Assembly (NCBI RefSeq): GCF_008122505.1
Contig: NZ_VSSB01000002.1
Span: 1,054,001 to 1,118,000 of the forward strand
Direction: 5' to 3'
Source: Agromyces mariniharenae
GTDB lineage: Bacteria > Actinomycetota > Actinomycetes > Actinomycetales > Microbacteriaceae
Length of the DNA: 64,000 nucleotides
How positions within the stretch are numbered: position 1 is the first letter of the stretch; each line of letters begins with the position of its first letter. The translations under genes and the position numbers were made by a program. Below are positions 46,901 to 53,459 of this stretch, in pieces. The notes under the pieces were generated by a model. It was not told the DNA's origin. It worked only from the letters and a program-made list of their open reading frames with translations, and ran no database searches.

Positions 46901-47395
46901 GCCGCCGCCGCCGGCGACCGCCTTCGCGAAGATGGGGAAGCCGATCTCGTCGGCCTGGGCGAGGAGCTCCTCGATGTCGCGTGACGGGGGCGTCGACTTC
47001 AGCACCGGGACGCCCGCGGCGATCGCGTGCTCCTTCGCCGTGACCTTGTTGCCGGCCATCTCGAGGACCTGCTTGGGCGGGCCGATGAACGTGATGCCCG
47101 CCTCGGCGGCGGCCTGGGCCAGCTCGGGGTTCTCGGAGAGGAAGCCGTAGCCCGGGTAGATCGCGTCGGCGCCCGACTCCTTCGCGACGCGGATGATCTC
47201 CGACACGTCGAGGTAGGCGCGCACCGGATGCCCCGGGGTGCCGATCTGGTAGGCCTCGTCCGCCTTGAGGCGGTGCAGGGAGTTGCGGTCCTCGAACGGG
47301 TACACCGCGACGGTCTTCGCACCGAGCTCGACGGCTGCGCGGAAGGCCCGGATGGCGATCTCTCCGCGATTGGCTACCAGGATCTTCGTGAACAT
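43991..47395 (-). CDS. pyc: pyruvate carboxylase
   Basis: This biotin enzyme makes oxaloacetate from pyruvate and bicarbonate. The 1134-residue single chain contains a biotin carboxylase domain (about 1-450: ILVANRGEIAIR, AGGGGRGM, IEMNPRIQVEH) and a carboxyltransferase TIM barrel (about 520-820: TTFRDAHQSLLATRVRTRD, DALNDVDQM). A biotin carrier domain at the C-terminus has EAMKME with biotinylated Lys1098. It is divergent from parA across 74 bases that must hold both promoters. The ParA-like ATPase gene follows 81 bases downstream. Confidence 0.98.
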   Translation of the reverse strand: MFTKILVANRGEIAIRAFRAAVELGAKTVAVYPFEDRNSLHRLKADEAYQIGTPGHPVRAYLDVSEIIRVAKESGADAIYPGYGFLSENPELAQAAAEAGITFIGPPKQVLEMAGNKVTAKEHAIAAGVPVLKSTPPSRDIEELLAQADEIGFPIFAKAVAGGGGRGMRRVNSKDDLRSSLEEAMREADSAFGDPTMFLEQAVLRPRHIEVQVLADAAGETVHLFERDCSVQRRHQKVIEIAPAPNLSDDVRRSLYRDAIAFAKSIGYVNAGTVEFLLDTAGERAGQHVFIEMNPRIQVEHTVTEEVTDVDLVVSQMRIAAGETLAQLGLEQEQIRLRGAALQCRITTEDPTAGFRPDTGKITTYRSPGGAGIRLDGGTVNPGAQISPHFDSMLAKLTCRGRDYPAAVARAKRALAEFRIRGVSTNIPFLQAVLEDPAFIAGDLSTSFIDERPQLLRGRVSKDRGTKILNWLADVTVNQPNGPAPTAVHPAEKLPEIDLSQPAPAGSRQRLLELGPAGFAAALRAQTPLAVTETTFRDAHQSLLATRVRTRDLVAVAPYVARMTPQLLSVEAWGGATYDVALRFLGEDPWERLATLREALPNINIQMLLRGRNTVGYTPYPTEVTDAFVREAAATGVDIFRIFDALNDVDQMRPAIDSVLATGHAVAEVALCYTGDLLDPAENLYTLDYYLRLADEIVAAGAHIIAIKDMAGLVRPAAAEKLVSALRERFDLPVHLHTHDTAGGQLATLLAASRAGVDAVDVASAPMAGTTSQPSASSLVAALAHTERDTGISLQAVADLEPYWEAVRRIYRPFESGLPGPTGRVYHHEIPGGQLSNLRQQAIALGLADDFELIEDMYAAANDILGRVPKVTPSSKVVGDLALHLAAVKADPADFAEHPEKYDVPDSVIGFMAGELGDLPGGWPEPFRSKVLAGKDVRIGVTELTDDQRGALEADSATRRSTLNTLLFPAPTRQFEQIRELFGDLSVVDTSDYLYGLRPGAEHVIEIDKGVRLYAGLEAIGEADEKGMRTVMTILNGQLRPVFVRDRSIVVETRAAEKADASQPGHVAAPFSGVVTLQVEPGAEIAAGQGVASIEAMKMEAAITSPVAGVVERVAIPKTQQVEAGDLLVVVRPR

Positions 47396-47469
47396 GCAGG
47401 CCTTTCCGAGGGTTTCCGCACAGCGAACATTTAGGTATCGCCCGAGGTCTAAAGGTAACGTATCTGTTC

Positions 47470-48303
47470 GTGCACGTTCTCTCCGTCAGCTCCCTCAAGG
47501 GTGGCGTCGGCAAGACCACCGTGACCCTCGGACTGGCGTCGGCGGCCTTCGCCCGCGGCGTCCGCACGCTGGTCGTCGACCTCGACCCGCAGTCCGACGT
47601 CTCCACCGGCATGGACATCCAGATGGCCGGTCACCTCAACGTCGCCGACGTGCTCGCCTCCCCGAAGGAGAAGATCGTCCGCTCGGCGATCGCCCCGAGC
47701 GGGTGGGCGCGTTCCAACCCGAGCTCGACCATCGACGTGATGATCGGCAGCCCCTCGGCGATCAACTACGACGGGCCGCACCCGTCGATCCGCGACATCT
47801 GGAAGCTCGAGGAGGCGCTCGCCAACGTCGAGGCCGACTACGAGCTCGTGCTCATCGACTGCGCGCCGTCGCTCAACGCGCTGACCCGCACCGCATGGGC
47901 CGCCAGCGATCGCGTAGCCGTGGTCACTGAGCCCGGCCTGTTCTCGGTCGCCGCCGCCGACCGCGCCCTCCGCGCGATCGAGGAGATCCGCCGCGGCCTC
48001 TCCCCACGACTCCAGCCGCTCGGCATCATCGTGAACCGCGCCCGCGTGCAGTCGCTCGAGCACCAGTTCCGCATCAAGGAGCTGCGCGACATGTTCGGCC
48101 CGCTCGTGCTGTCGCCGCAGCTGCCGGAGCGCACTTCGCTGCAGCAGGCGCAGGGTGCCGCGAAGCCGCTGCACATGTGGCCCGGCGAGAGCGCCGAGGA
48201 GATGTCGCGACACTTCGACCAGCTGCTCGAGCGCGTGCTGCGCACGGCTCGCATCGGCGAGTTCTCGGGCACGCCGCTCGAGCTCCAGTCGCCCGTCATC
48301 TGA
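47470..48303 (+). CDS. ParA family ATPase
   Basis: This 277-residue partition-type ATPase has deviant Walker A KGGVGKTT (10-17), VVDLDPQSDVSTGMDI and VLIDCAPSLNALTRTAW. It lacks an N-terminal extension. No parB or parS site is next to it, so it is probably not the chromosomal Soj, which sits near the origin; it may position another cargo. The GTG start has no ribosome site but TAACGT (47456-47461) ends eight bases before it, so the message may be leaderless. It is divergent from pyc. Confidence 0.85.
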   Translation: MHVLSVSSLKGGVGKTTVTLGLASAAFARGVRTLVVDLDPQSDVSTGMDIQMAGHLNVADVLASPKEKIVRSAIAPSGWARSNPSSTIDVMIGSPSAINYDGPHPSIRDIWKLEEALANVEADYELVLIDCAPSLNALTRTAWAASDRVAVVTEPGLFSVAAADRALRAIEEIRRGLSPRLQPLGIIVNRARVQSLEHQFRIKELRDMFGPLVLSPQLPERTSLQQAQGAAKPLHMWPGESAEEMSRHFDQLLERVLRTARIGEFSGTPLELQSPVI

Positions 48304-48321
48304 CCCGCGCGCGACGTCCGA

Positions 48322-48344
48322 TGACGCCGTCGTGATCGGCGTCA
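48322..48344. terminator. possible terminator between convergent parA and merR genes
   Basis: TGACGCCG and CGGCGTCA form a perfect eight-base stem with a seven-base loop, 18 bases after the parA stop. No U-tract follows, so the call rests on position. Confidence 0.4.
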
Positions 48345-48426
48345 CGCGACGTCATGAAGCCGGGCGCGGGGCATCCGTCGACCGGAGACACGCAGACGCA
48401 CAGGCGTGCGTCGAGCGGATGCCGCG

Positions 48427-48975
48427 TCAGGAGATCTTGCGCGACCGCGAGCCGCGTCGTGCGGCGAGCTCGTCCATGGGGTCGGCGGGCTGCGTGTCGA
48501 GTTCGACGAGCGTGGACTCCACCTCGCGCAGCACCTTGCCGACGGCGATGCCGAAGACCCCCTGGCCGCGGTTGACGAGGTCGATGACCTCGTCGTCGGA
48601 CGTGCACAGGTAGACGCTCGCGCCGTCGCTCATCAGCGTCGTCTGCGCCAGGTCTTCGACGCCGGCCTCGCGCAGCTGCGTGACCGCCGTGCGGATCTGC
48701 TGCAACGAGATGCCGGTGTCGAGCAGGCGCTTCACGAGCTTCAGCACGAGGATGTCGCGGAAACCGTAGAGGCGCTGCGATCCGGAGCCGGCCGCGCCGC
48801 GCACCGTGGGCTCCACGAGCTGCGTGCGCGCCCAGTAGTCGAGCTGGCGGTAGCTGATGCCGGCCGCGCGGGCGGCGACCGCGCCGCGGTAGCCGGTGCC
48901 GTCGTCGTGCTCGGGCATCCCATCGGTGAAGAGCAGGCCGAGGTCGTAGCGTTCGCTCCGGTCGAGCTCACTCAT
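48427..48975 (-). CDS. MerR family transcriptional regulator (Rv1830-like)
   Basis: This 182-residue protein has a MerR helix-turn-helix (GYRGAVAARAAGISYRQLDYWARTQLVEP). A GSGSQRLYGFRDILVLKLVKRLLDTGISLQQIRTAV region follows, and a C-terminal domain without metal-binding cysteines. It matches Rv1830 in position relative to FtsR and GarA. I use the ATG at 48975 with GAGGGG upstream; an in-frame GTG at 48996 is less likely. TAGCGT at 49023-49028 is the -10. Its ligand and targets are unknown. Confidence 0.88.
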   Translation of the reverse strand: MSELDRSERYDLGLLFTDGMPEHDDGTGYRGAVAARAAGISYRQLDYWARTQLVEPTVRGAAGSGSQRLYGFRDILVLKLVKRLLDTGISLQQIRTAVTQLREAGVEDLAQTTLMSDGASVYLCTSDDEVIDLVNRGQGVFGIAVGKVLREVESTLVELDTQPADPMDELAARRGSRSRKIS

Positions 48976-49084
48976 CCGATCGCCCCTCACTCTCACGCCC
49001 GCACCCCGACGGCGCGTCTCCCACGCTACCCATCCGGGGGTCGTCGGCCAAACACATCGGGCCGAACGTCACGGCGTGTCGCGA

Positions 49085-49777
49085 TCAACGTCCGAGCGTC
49101 GAGAGGGCGCTCCGCACGACCGACGTGCGCACCGTCTCGAGGTGCCCGGCGAGCTCCAGCGCGGCCTCCGCGGCGCGCGCCTTGTCGGCCGGATCCGACC
49201 GCCGGGAAGGCGCGATCGCGCGCTCCACGAGGGCGGCCTCGCGCTCGGCCGCGGCGCGGAGTCCGCGCAGGTGGCGCGCCTCGATGCCGACCCCGCGCAG
49301 CGCGACCAGCGCCGTCAGCACGCCGAGCGCGTCGTCGCCGTACTGCTCGGCGGCGGGCAGCAGCGACGCCGAGATGGCCTCGTCGAGCAGGGCGCGCGTC
49401 GCACCCGCGGCTTGGATGAGCTCGGCGCGCCGGTAGCGGCGGGCGCCGGCCAGGAACGAGGCGGAGTTCGCGGCGCCCGGCAGCGCGGGCGTCTCTCCGG
49501 CGTCGATGGACTCGAGGTGGGCGCGGATGACCTTGAGCGGCAGGTAGTGGTCGCGCTGCATCGACAGCACGACGGTGATGCGCTCGACGTCGGCGTCGGA
49601 GAACTTGCGGTACCCGGCCGCCGTGCGCGCGGGCGATACGAGCCCCTGCTCTTCGAGGAACCGCAGCTTCGACGGCGTCAGCTCGGGGAACTCGGGCTGC
49701 AGCAGCGCGAGGACCTGGCCGATGCCGTGGAGCCGACCCTGGCCGCTCGCGTTCGCGGACGCGGCGGTGCCCGGCAC
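49085..49777 (-). CDS. ftsR: MerR-family cell-division regulator FtsR
   Basis: This 230-residue protein has an N-terminal MerR winged helix (LTPSKLRFLEEQGLVSPARTAAGYRKFSDADVERITVVLSMQRDHYLPLKVIRAHL begins the domain) and a helical C-terminal region. Its homologue Rv1828/FtsR controls ftsZ in Corynebacterineae. It lies directly after the GarA-like gene, as in M. tuberculosis. The GTG start shares one base with the garA TAG, so the two are coupled. The AT-rich inverted repeat upstream of ftsZ in this window is a candidate target. Confidence 0.85.
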   Translation of the reverse strand: MPGTAASANASGQGRLHGIGQVLALLQPEFPELTPSKLRFLEEQGLVSPARTAAGYRKFSDADVERITVVLSMQRDHYLPLKVIRAHLESIDAGETPALPGAANSASFLAGARRYRRAELIQAAGATRALLDEAISASLLPAAEQYGDDALGVLTALVALRGVGIEARHLRGLRAAAEREAALVERAIAPSRRSDPADKARAAEAALELAGHLETVRTSVVRSALSTLGR

Positions 49778-50301
49778 TAGCCGCTCGCCAGCGGCGCCAG
49801 GTCGCGTCGGGAGGCGTAGAAGGTGAGCCGGTACTTGCCGATCTGCACCTCCGCGCCGTCGCTGAGGAGCGCCGTGTCGATGCGCACGCCGTCGAAGTAG
49901 GTGCCGTTCAGCGACGACAGGTCCTTCACCTCGAAGGCGGTGCGGTGGCGGAGGAACTCCGCATGACGGCGCGACACGGTGACGTCGTCGAGGAAGATGT
50001 CGGCGTCGGGATGACGGCCGACGGTCGTGACGTCGGTGTCGAGGAGGAACCGCGCACCGGTGTTCGGGCCGCGACGCACGATGAGCAGCGCGGAACCCGA
50101 GGGCAGTGCGGCGATGGCCTCCTGCTCCTCGGCCGTGATGTCGGTGTCGACGGTCGAGAGCTGTGCGGCGGCCTCCCGGCTGAAGCCGATCGTCGTGTCG
50201 GCCGTGCTGTCGCCGATGATGCTGTTCGAGCTCGTCTGAGGAGTCCTGTCGTCGTGGGGCTCTTCTTCCCCGCCAGCCTGAATGTTGTCGGTATCCGCCA
50301 C
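49777..50301 (-). CDS. garA: FHA-domain signalling protein GarA/OdhI
   Basis: GarA/OdhI inhibits 2-oxoglutarate dehydrogenase and glutamate dehydrogenase when its N-terminal threonine is unphosphorylated. The 174-residue protein has the phospho-site DTTIGFSREA (Thr36/Thr37), equivalent to the TT pair of GarA, and a C-terminal FHA domain. That domain shows GRHPDADI (Arg96), SRRHAEF and SSLNGTY. The GTG start has GGGAGG six bases upstream. It should be a target of PknB/PknG-type kinases; PknL in this window is also possible, by inference. Confidence 0.94.
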   Translation of the reverse strand: MADTDNIQAGGEEEPHDDRTPQTSSNSIIGDSTADTTIGFSREAAAQLSTVDTDITAEEQEAIAALPSGSALLIVRRGPNTGARFLLDTDVTTVGRHPDADIFLDDVTVSRRHAEFLRHRTAFEVKDLSSLNGTYFDGVRIDTALLSDGAEVQIGKYRLTFYASRRDLAPLASG

Positions 50302-50303
50302 GG

Positions 50304-50927
50304 CTAACCTCCCTGTTCCAGCGTATCCGATCGGGACTCGTCCGCCGCAAGCGGCAGGCGGATGACCCGGGCCGTCTCGATCGCGTAGATGATGCCCGCC
50401 CACCAGTAGAGGAACGCGCCCCAGAGCGTGATCGCCCAGCCCACCGGCTCGCTCACCGGCTCGACCGTCGGGAAGGCGAGGCCGAGCATGATGACGGGCA
50501 GTCCGAAGAACAGCGCGAAGGTCGCGACCTTGCCGAGCTGGTGCACGGGCAGCGGCCCGTAGCCGTGGTTCGCGAGCACGATCCCGAGGATGAGGAGGAA
50601 CACGTCGCGGGCCACGATGACCACGACGATCCACCACGGCACGAGGCTGTTCGCGGCGAGTCCCACGAGCGCCGCGAAGATGTAGAGGCGGTCGGCCGCG
50701 GGGTCGAGGAGCTGGCCCAGCCGGGTGATCTGCCCGAGCCGGCGGGCGAGGTACCCGTCGAGGAGGTCGGTCAGGCTCGCCACGACGAGCACGACGAGCG
50801 CCGACACGTAGTCGCCGATCACGATGAACACGAGGAAGACCGGCACGAGCGCGAGCCGCAGCATGCTCAGCACGTTGGGGATCGTCCAGATCCTGGTCCC
50901 CACCGCCCCCGCGCTGTCCCCGGCCAC
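50304..50927 (-). CDS. CDP-alcohol phosphatidyltransferase (PgsA-like)
   Basis: This 207-residue membrane enzyme transfers a phosphatidyl group from CDP-diacylglycerol to an alcohol. The complete catalytic motif D-G-x2-A-R-x8-G-x3-D-x3-D is present (DGYLARRLGQITRLGQLLDPAAD). Six hydrophobic segments follow the expected topology. The substrate may be glycerol 3-phosphate or inositol phosphate; the sequence does not decide. Position matches pgsA2 (Rv1822), near garA. The GTG start follows TAGGAT by exactly six bases (leaderless), divergent from the DUF1295 gene. Confidence 0.92.
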   Translation of the reverse strand: MAGDSAGAVGTRIWTIPNVLSMLRLALVPVFLVFIVIGDYVSALVVLVVASLTDLLDGYLARRLGQITRLGQLLDPAADRLYIFAALVGLAANSLVPWWIVVVIVARDVFLLILGIVLANHGYGPLPVHQLGKVATFALFFGLPVIMLGLAFPTVEPVSEPVGWAITLWGAFLYWWAGIIYAIETARVIRLPLAADESRSDTLEQGG

Positions 50928-50933
50928 GTTGCG

Positions 50934-50953
50934 ATCCTATCGAGCCCTAGAAT
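50934..50953. promoter_or_regulatory. back-to-back leaderless promoters (TAGGAT on -, TAGAAT on +)
   Basis: TAGGAT (50934-50939, minus) is six bases before the GTG of the phosphatidyltransferase gene. TAGAAT (50948-50953, plus) is six bases before the ATG of the DUF1295 gene. The two -10 elements are eight bases apart and the start codons only 32 bases apart, so each promoter's -35 region lies over the other's -10 or start codon and the two probably compete for polymerase. Confidence 0.65.
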
Positions 50954-50959
50954 GCGGCC

Positions 50960-51787
50960 ATGGGTCCCCTCGGCGTGTGTCTCGTCATCTGCGCGGCGGT
51001 CACCGCCGCGACCTGGATCGCCTCGGTGGCCACGCGCGAGTACTCCTGGGTCGATCGCATCTGGTCGATCGTGCCGGTGGCGTACGTCTGGGTCTTCGCG
51101 GGCTGGAGCGGGTTCGACGCGCGGCTCGTGCTCATGGCCGTGCTGGTGACGCTCTGGGGCATCCGATTGACCTTCAACTACGCGCGCAAGGGCGGCTACC
51201 GGCCGGGCGGCGAGGACTACCGCTGGGCGGTGCTCCGCGGTCGGATGGCGCCGTGGCAGTACCAGCTGTTCAACCTGTTCTTCATCTCGATCTACCAGAA
51301 CGCGCTCATCCTGCTGTTCTGCCTGCCGGCGTACACCGCCTACGAGGCGGCCGGCACGCCGCTCGGCGTGTGGGACGTCGTGCTCGCCGTCGTGTTCCTC
51401 GCGTTCCTCGCGGGCGAGACCGTCGCCGACCAGCAGCAGTGGGCGTTCCACCGGTGGAAGGCGGCCGAGCGCGCCGCCGGGCGCACGCCCGAGCCGGGGT
51501 TCCTCCAGACGGGGCTGTTCCGGACCTCGCGGCATCCGAACTTCTTCTTCGAGCAGGCGCAGTGGTGGGCCTTCTACGGCTTCGCCGTCGCGGCCACGGG
51601 CGTCTGGCTGCACTGGACGATCGCGGGCGCGGTGCTGCTCACGCTGCTGTTCATCGGCTCGACGATCTTCACGGAGTCGATCTCGCGCGCGAAGTACCCC
51701 GACTACGACGCGTACCGGGCGCGGACCTCGGCGATCGTGCCCTGGTTCCCGCGCCCGCAGGCGACCGCCGGCGAGCGCACGGCCTGA
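50960..51787 (+). CDS. DUF1295 integral membrane protein (steroid 5-alpha-reductase-like fold)
   Basis: This 275-residue protein has about seven transmembrane helices and the family motifs RLTFNYARKGGYRPGGEDYRW and TGLFRTSRHPNFFFEQAQWW. It ends SRAKYPDYDAYRARTSAIVPWFP. DUF1295 proteins share a fold with sterol reductases and isoprenylcysteine methyltransferases; the substrate is unknown. The ATG at 50960 is the first base of a likely leaderless transcript. Confidence 0.88.
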   Translation: MGPLGVCLVICAAVTAATWIASVATREYSWVDRIWSIVPVAYVWVFAGWSGFDARLVLMAVLVTLWGIRLTFNYARKGGYRPGGEDYRWAVLRGRMAPWQYQLFNLFFISIYQNALILLFCLPAYTAYEAAGTPLGVWDVVLAVVFLAFLAGETVADQQQWAFHRWKAAERAAGRTPEPGFLQTGLFRTSRHPNFFFEQAQWWAFYGFAVAATGVWLHWTIAGAVLLTLLFIGSTIFTESISRAKYPDYDAYRARTSAIVPWFPRPQATAGERTA

Positions 51788-51792
51788 GCACC

Positions 51793-51835
51793 CGGTCGGC
51801 GCCGCTCGAACGGTCGGCGCCGCTCGAGCGGTCGG
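51793..51835. repeat. 2.4 copies of an 18-bp tandem repeat between convergent genes
   Basis: CGGTCGGCGCCGCTCGAA is followed directly by CGGTCGGCGCCGCTCGAG and a partial third copy. The second junction creates the 12-bp palindrome CCGCTCGAGCGG. It fills nearly the whole gap between the DUF1295 stop and the NUDIX stop and could act as a terminator. Confidence 0.8.
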
Positions 51836-51836
51836 G

Positions 51837-52286
51837 TCAGAGCCGTTCGCGCAGGGACGGCCAGGCCTCGGCGAAGCGCGGGTGCAGCGGGAGGTCGCCG
51901 ACGTCGGCGATCGGCACCCAGCGCAGCTCGATGCTCTCGGGGTCGCTCACGACCGGGGTGAATCGGTCGGCGGCGTCGGCCACCACGGTCGTGTACGACC
52001 AGTAGCCGAGGTCGAGCACCGACGTGAAGCGCACGTGCAGCGCTGCGGCCGGCACGCCCGCCTCCTCGCCCGCCTCGCGCACGGCCGCGTCCACTGCGCT
52101 CTCGCCCTCGTGGCGCGCCCCGCCCGGAACGCCCCACGTGCCGCCGAAGTGGCTCCAGGCGGCGCGGTGCTGCAGCAGCACCTCGGACCGCGGGCTCACC
52201 ACGAGCAGGCCGGCGGCGCCGAAGCGCCCCCAGTACCTCGCGCCGTCGGGGCCCTCGACCCAGGTGTCGCCGCTTCCTCTGTGCAT
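51837..52286 (-). CDS. NUDIX hydrolase
   Basis: This 149-residue pyrophosphohydrolase has the Nudix box GGARHEGESAVDAAVREAGEEAG, close to the GX5EX7REUXEEXGU consensus. It is preceded by LQHRAAWSHFGGTWGVPG. Family members hydrolyse nucleoside diphosphates linked to various groups; the substrate is not evident. The ATG at 52286 follows CATGCT by six bases and may be leaderless. Confidence 0.9.
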   Translation of the reverse strand: MHRGSGDTWVEGPDGARYWGRFGAAGLLVVSPRSEVLLQHRAAWSHFGGTWGVPGGARHEGESAVDAAVREAGEEAGVPAAALHVRFTSVLDLGYWSYTTVVADAADRFTPVVSDPESIELRWVPIADVGDLPLHPRFAEAWPSLRERL

Positions 52287-52341
52287 TGCTCCAGCATGAC
52301 GCACTCCCCCGGCCGGCGCGGTCGTCGACCGCAATCCCGGG

Positions 52342-52854
52342 TCATGCCGGGTCGGTGTCGGGGGCGGCGTCGACGACCTCGACGAGGCCGTCGAGGAAGC
52401 GGACGATCACCTCGCGCTCGGCGTGGTCGAAGGACGACGCGAGTCGCAGCATCCGCTCGTGCATCGGGCCGAGCGCCTTGCGCACGCGCTCGTGGGCGCC
52501 GGGCAGCGTGCCGAGCAGCAGCACCCGGCGGTCCGACGGATGCCGCGTGCGCTCGATGTAGCCGCCCTCGCTCAACCGCGCGACCACCTTCACGGTCGCG
52601 GCCGTGGTGATGCCGAGGGCCCGGGAGAGGCCGGCACTCGTGGCGGGGCGTCCGTCGCGCTCCTCCCGGATGAGCCACCGCAGCGCGGCGAGGTCGGTGT
52701 CGCCCATGTCCATGTCGTCGCGCATCCGCCGGCGCATGAGTGCCTCTGCGGCGCGGTGCCGGCGGACCGCCTCGAGCACCTCGAGGGCCGACTCGTCGAC
52801 GCGACCGTACCAGTAGTGGTCGTCACTCCGACTTTCGGTTGTTCCCTTCGGCAT
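52342..52854 (-). CDS. MarR family regulator of the carotenoid operon (CrtR-like)
   Basis: This 170-residue protein has a MarR winged helix (DLAALRWLIREERDGRPATSAGLSRALGITTAATVKVVARLSEGGYIERTRHPSDRRVLL begins the core). It is divergent from idi-crtE with a perfect palindrome between them, the arrangement of CrtR in Corynebacterium glutamicum. CrtR represses the crt operon and is released by geranylgeranyl diphosphate. The ATG at 52854 follows TAGCAT by six bases (leaderless). Autoregulation is likely, since the palindrome lies just upstream of that -10. Confidence 0.88.
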   Translation of the reverse strand: MPKGTTESRSDDHYWYGRVDESALEVLEAVRRHRAAEALMRRRMRDDMDMGDTDLAALRWLIREERDGRPATSAGLSRALGITTAATVKVVARLSEGGYIERTRHPSDRRVLLLGTLPGAHERVRKALGPMHERMLRLASSFDHAEREVIVRFLDGLVEVVDAAPDTDPA

Positions 52855-52860
52855 ACGCCG

Positions 52861-52866
52861 ATGCTA
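52861..52866 (-). promoter_or_regulatory. -10 element (TAGCAT) of the marR gene, leaderless
   Basis: On the minus strand TAGCAT ends exactly six bases before the ATG at 52854. The operator palindrome begins eight bases upstream of it. Confidence 0.6.
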
Positions 52867-52874
52867 TCGTCAAA

Positions 52875-52893
52875 TCACTAACCAAGTTAGTGA
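52875..52893. promoter_or_regulatory. 19-bp palindromic operator between marR and idi
   Basis: TCACTAACCAAGTTAGTGA has perfect eight-base arms around CAA. It lies between the divergent marR and idi starts, in the most AT-rich stretch nearby, within the marR promoter region and upstream of the idi ribosome site. It is the best candidate binding site for the MarR protein and would control both transcripts. Confidence 0.85.
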
Positions 52894-52919
52894 ATTCATG
52901 TCGACACGCTGGAGGAGCC

Positions 52920-53459
52920 ATGTCCCAGACCATCGATGCGATCGAGGACGAGGTCGTGCTGCTCGACGAGGCGGGCGCCCCCATCGGCCGTGCGCCGAAG
53001 AGCGCGGCCCACGGACCCGACACCGCCCTGCACCTCGCGTTCTCGTGCCACGTCGTGAACGCGCTCGGCGAGGTCCTCGTGACCCGCCGGGCGCTCTCCA
53101 AGCAGGCCTGGCCCGGCGTCTGGACCAACTCGTTCTGCGGGCACCCGAAGCCGGCCGAGTCCCTCACCGCCGCCGTGCGCCGCCGCGCCGACCACGAGCT
53201 CGGCATCGACCTCGGCGACGTGGAGCTCGCGCTCCCCCTGTTCCGCTACCGCGCGACCGACGCGAACGGCATCGTCGAGAACGAGGTGTGCCCGGTGTAC
53301 GTGGCCACCACCGACGACGAACCCGATCCGAACCCGCGCGAGGTCGCCGAGTTCGCGTGGATCCCGCCGCACGACCTCGTGCGCGCCGTCGAGTCCGCGC
53401 CGTGGGCGTTCAGCCCGTGGCTCGTGCTGCAGGCGCGAGAGCTGGAGCTGTTCCGGTGA
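52920..53459 (+). CDS. idi: isopentenyl-diphosphate delta-isomerase, type 1
   Basis: Idi interconverts isopentenyl and dimethylallyl diphosphate, feeding prenyl synthases. The 179-residue Nudix-fold protein has the catalytic cysteine in TNSFCGHPKP (Cys73) and the glutamate in VENEVCPVYV (Glu122). GGAGGAGCC just before the ATG at 52920 is a strong ribosome site. It is the first gene of the carotenoid operon, and its TGA overlaps the crtE GTG (GTGA). Confidence 0.97.
   Translation: MSQTIDAIEDEVVLLDEAGAPIGRAPKSAAHGPDTALHLAFSCHVVNALGEVLVTRRALSKQAWPGVWTNSFCGHPKPAESLTAAVRRRADHELGIDLGDVELALPLFRYRATDANGIVENEVCPVYVATTDDEPDPNPREVAEFAWIPPHDLVRAVESAPWAFSPWLVLQARELELFR

Noticed and set aside
43928..46984. 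A 1018-codon plus-strand frame opposite pyruvate carboxylase
   Set aside because: Low-information Arg/Val/His/Asp-rich translation complementary to a conserved enzyme; no independent support.
47470..48303. ParA as the chromosomal partition protein of an origin region
   Set aside because: No ParB gene, parS-like palindrome, DnaA boxes, dnaA, dnaN or rnpA are nearby, so there is no sign of an origin.
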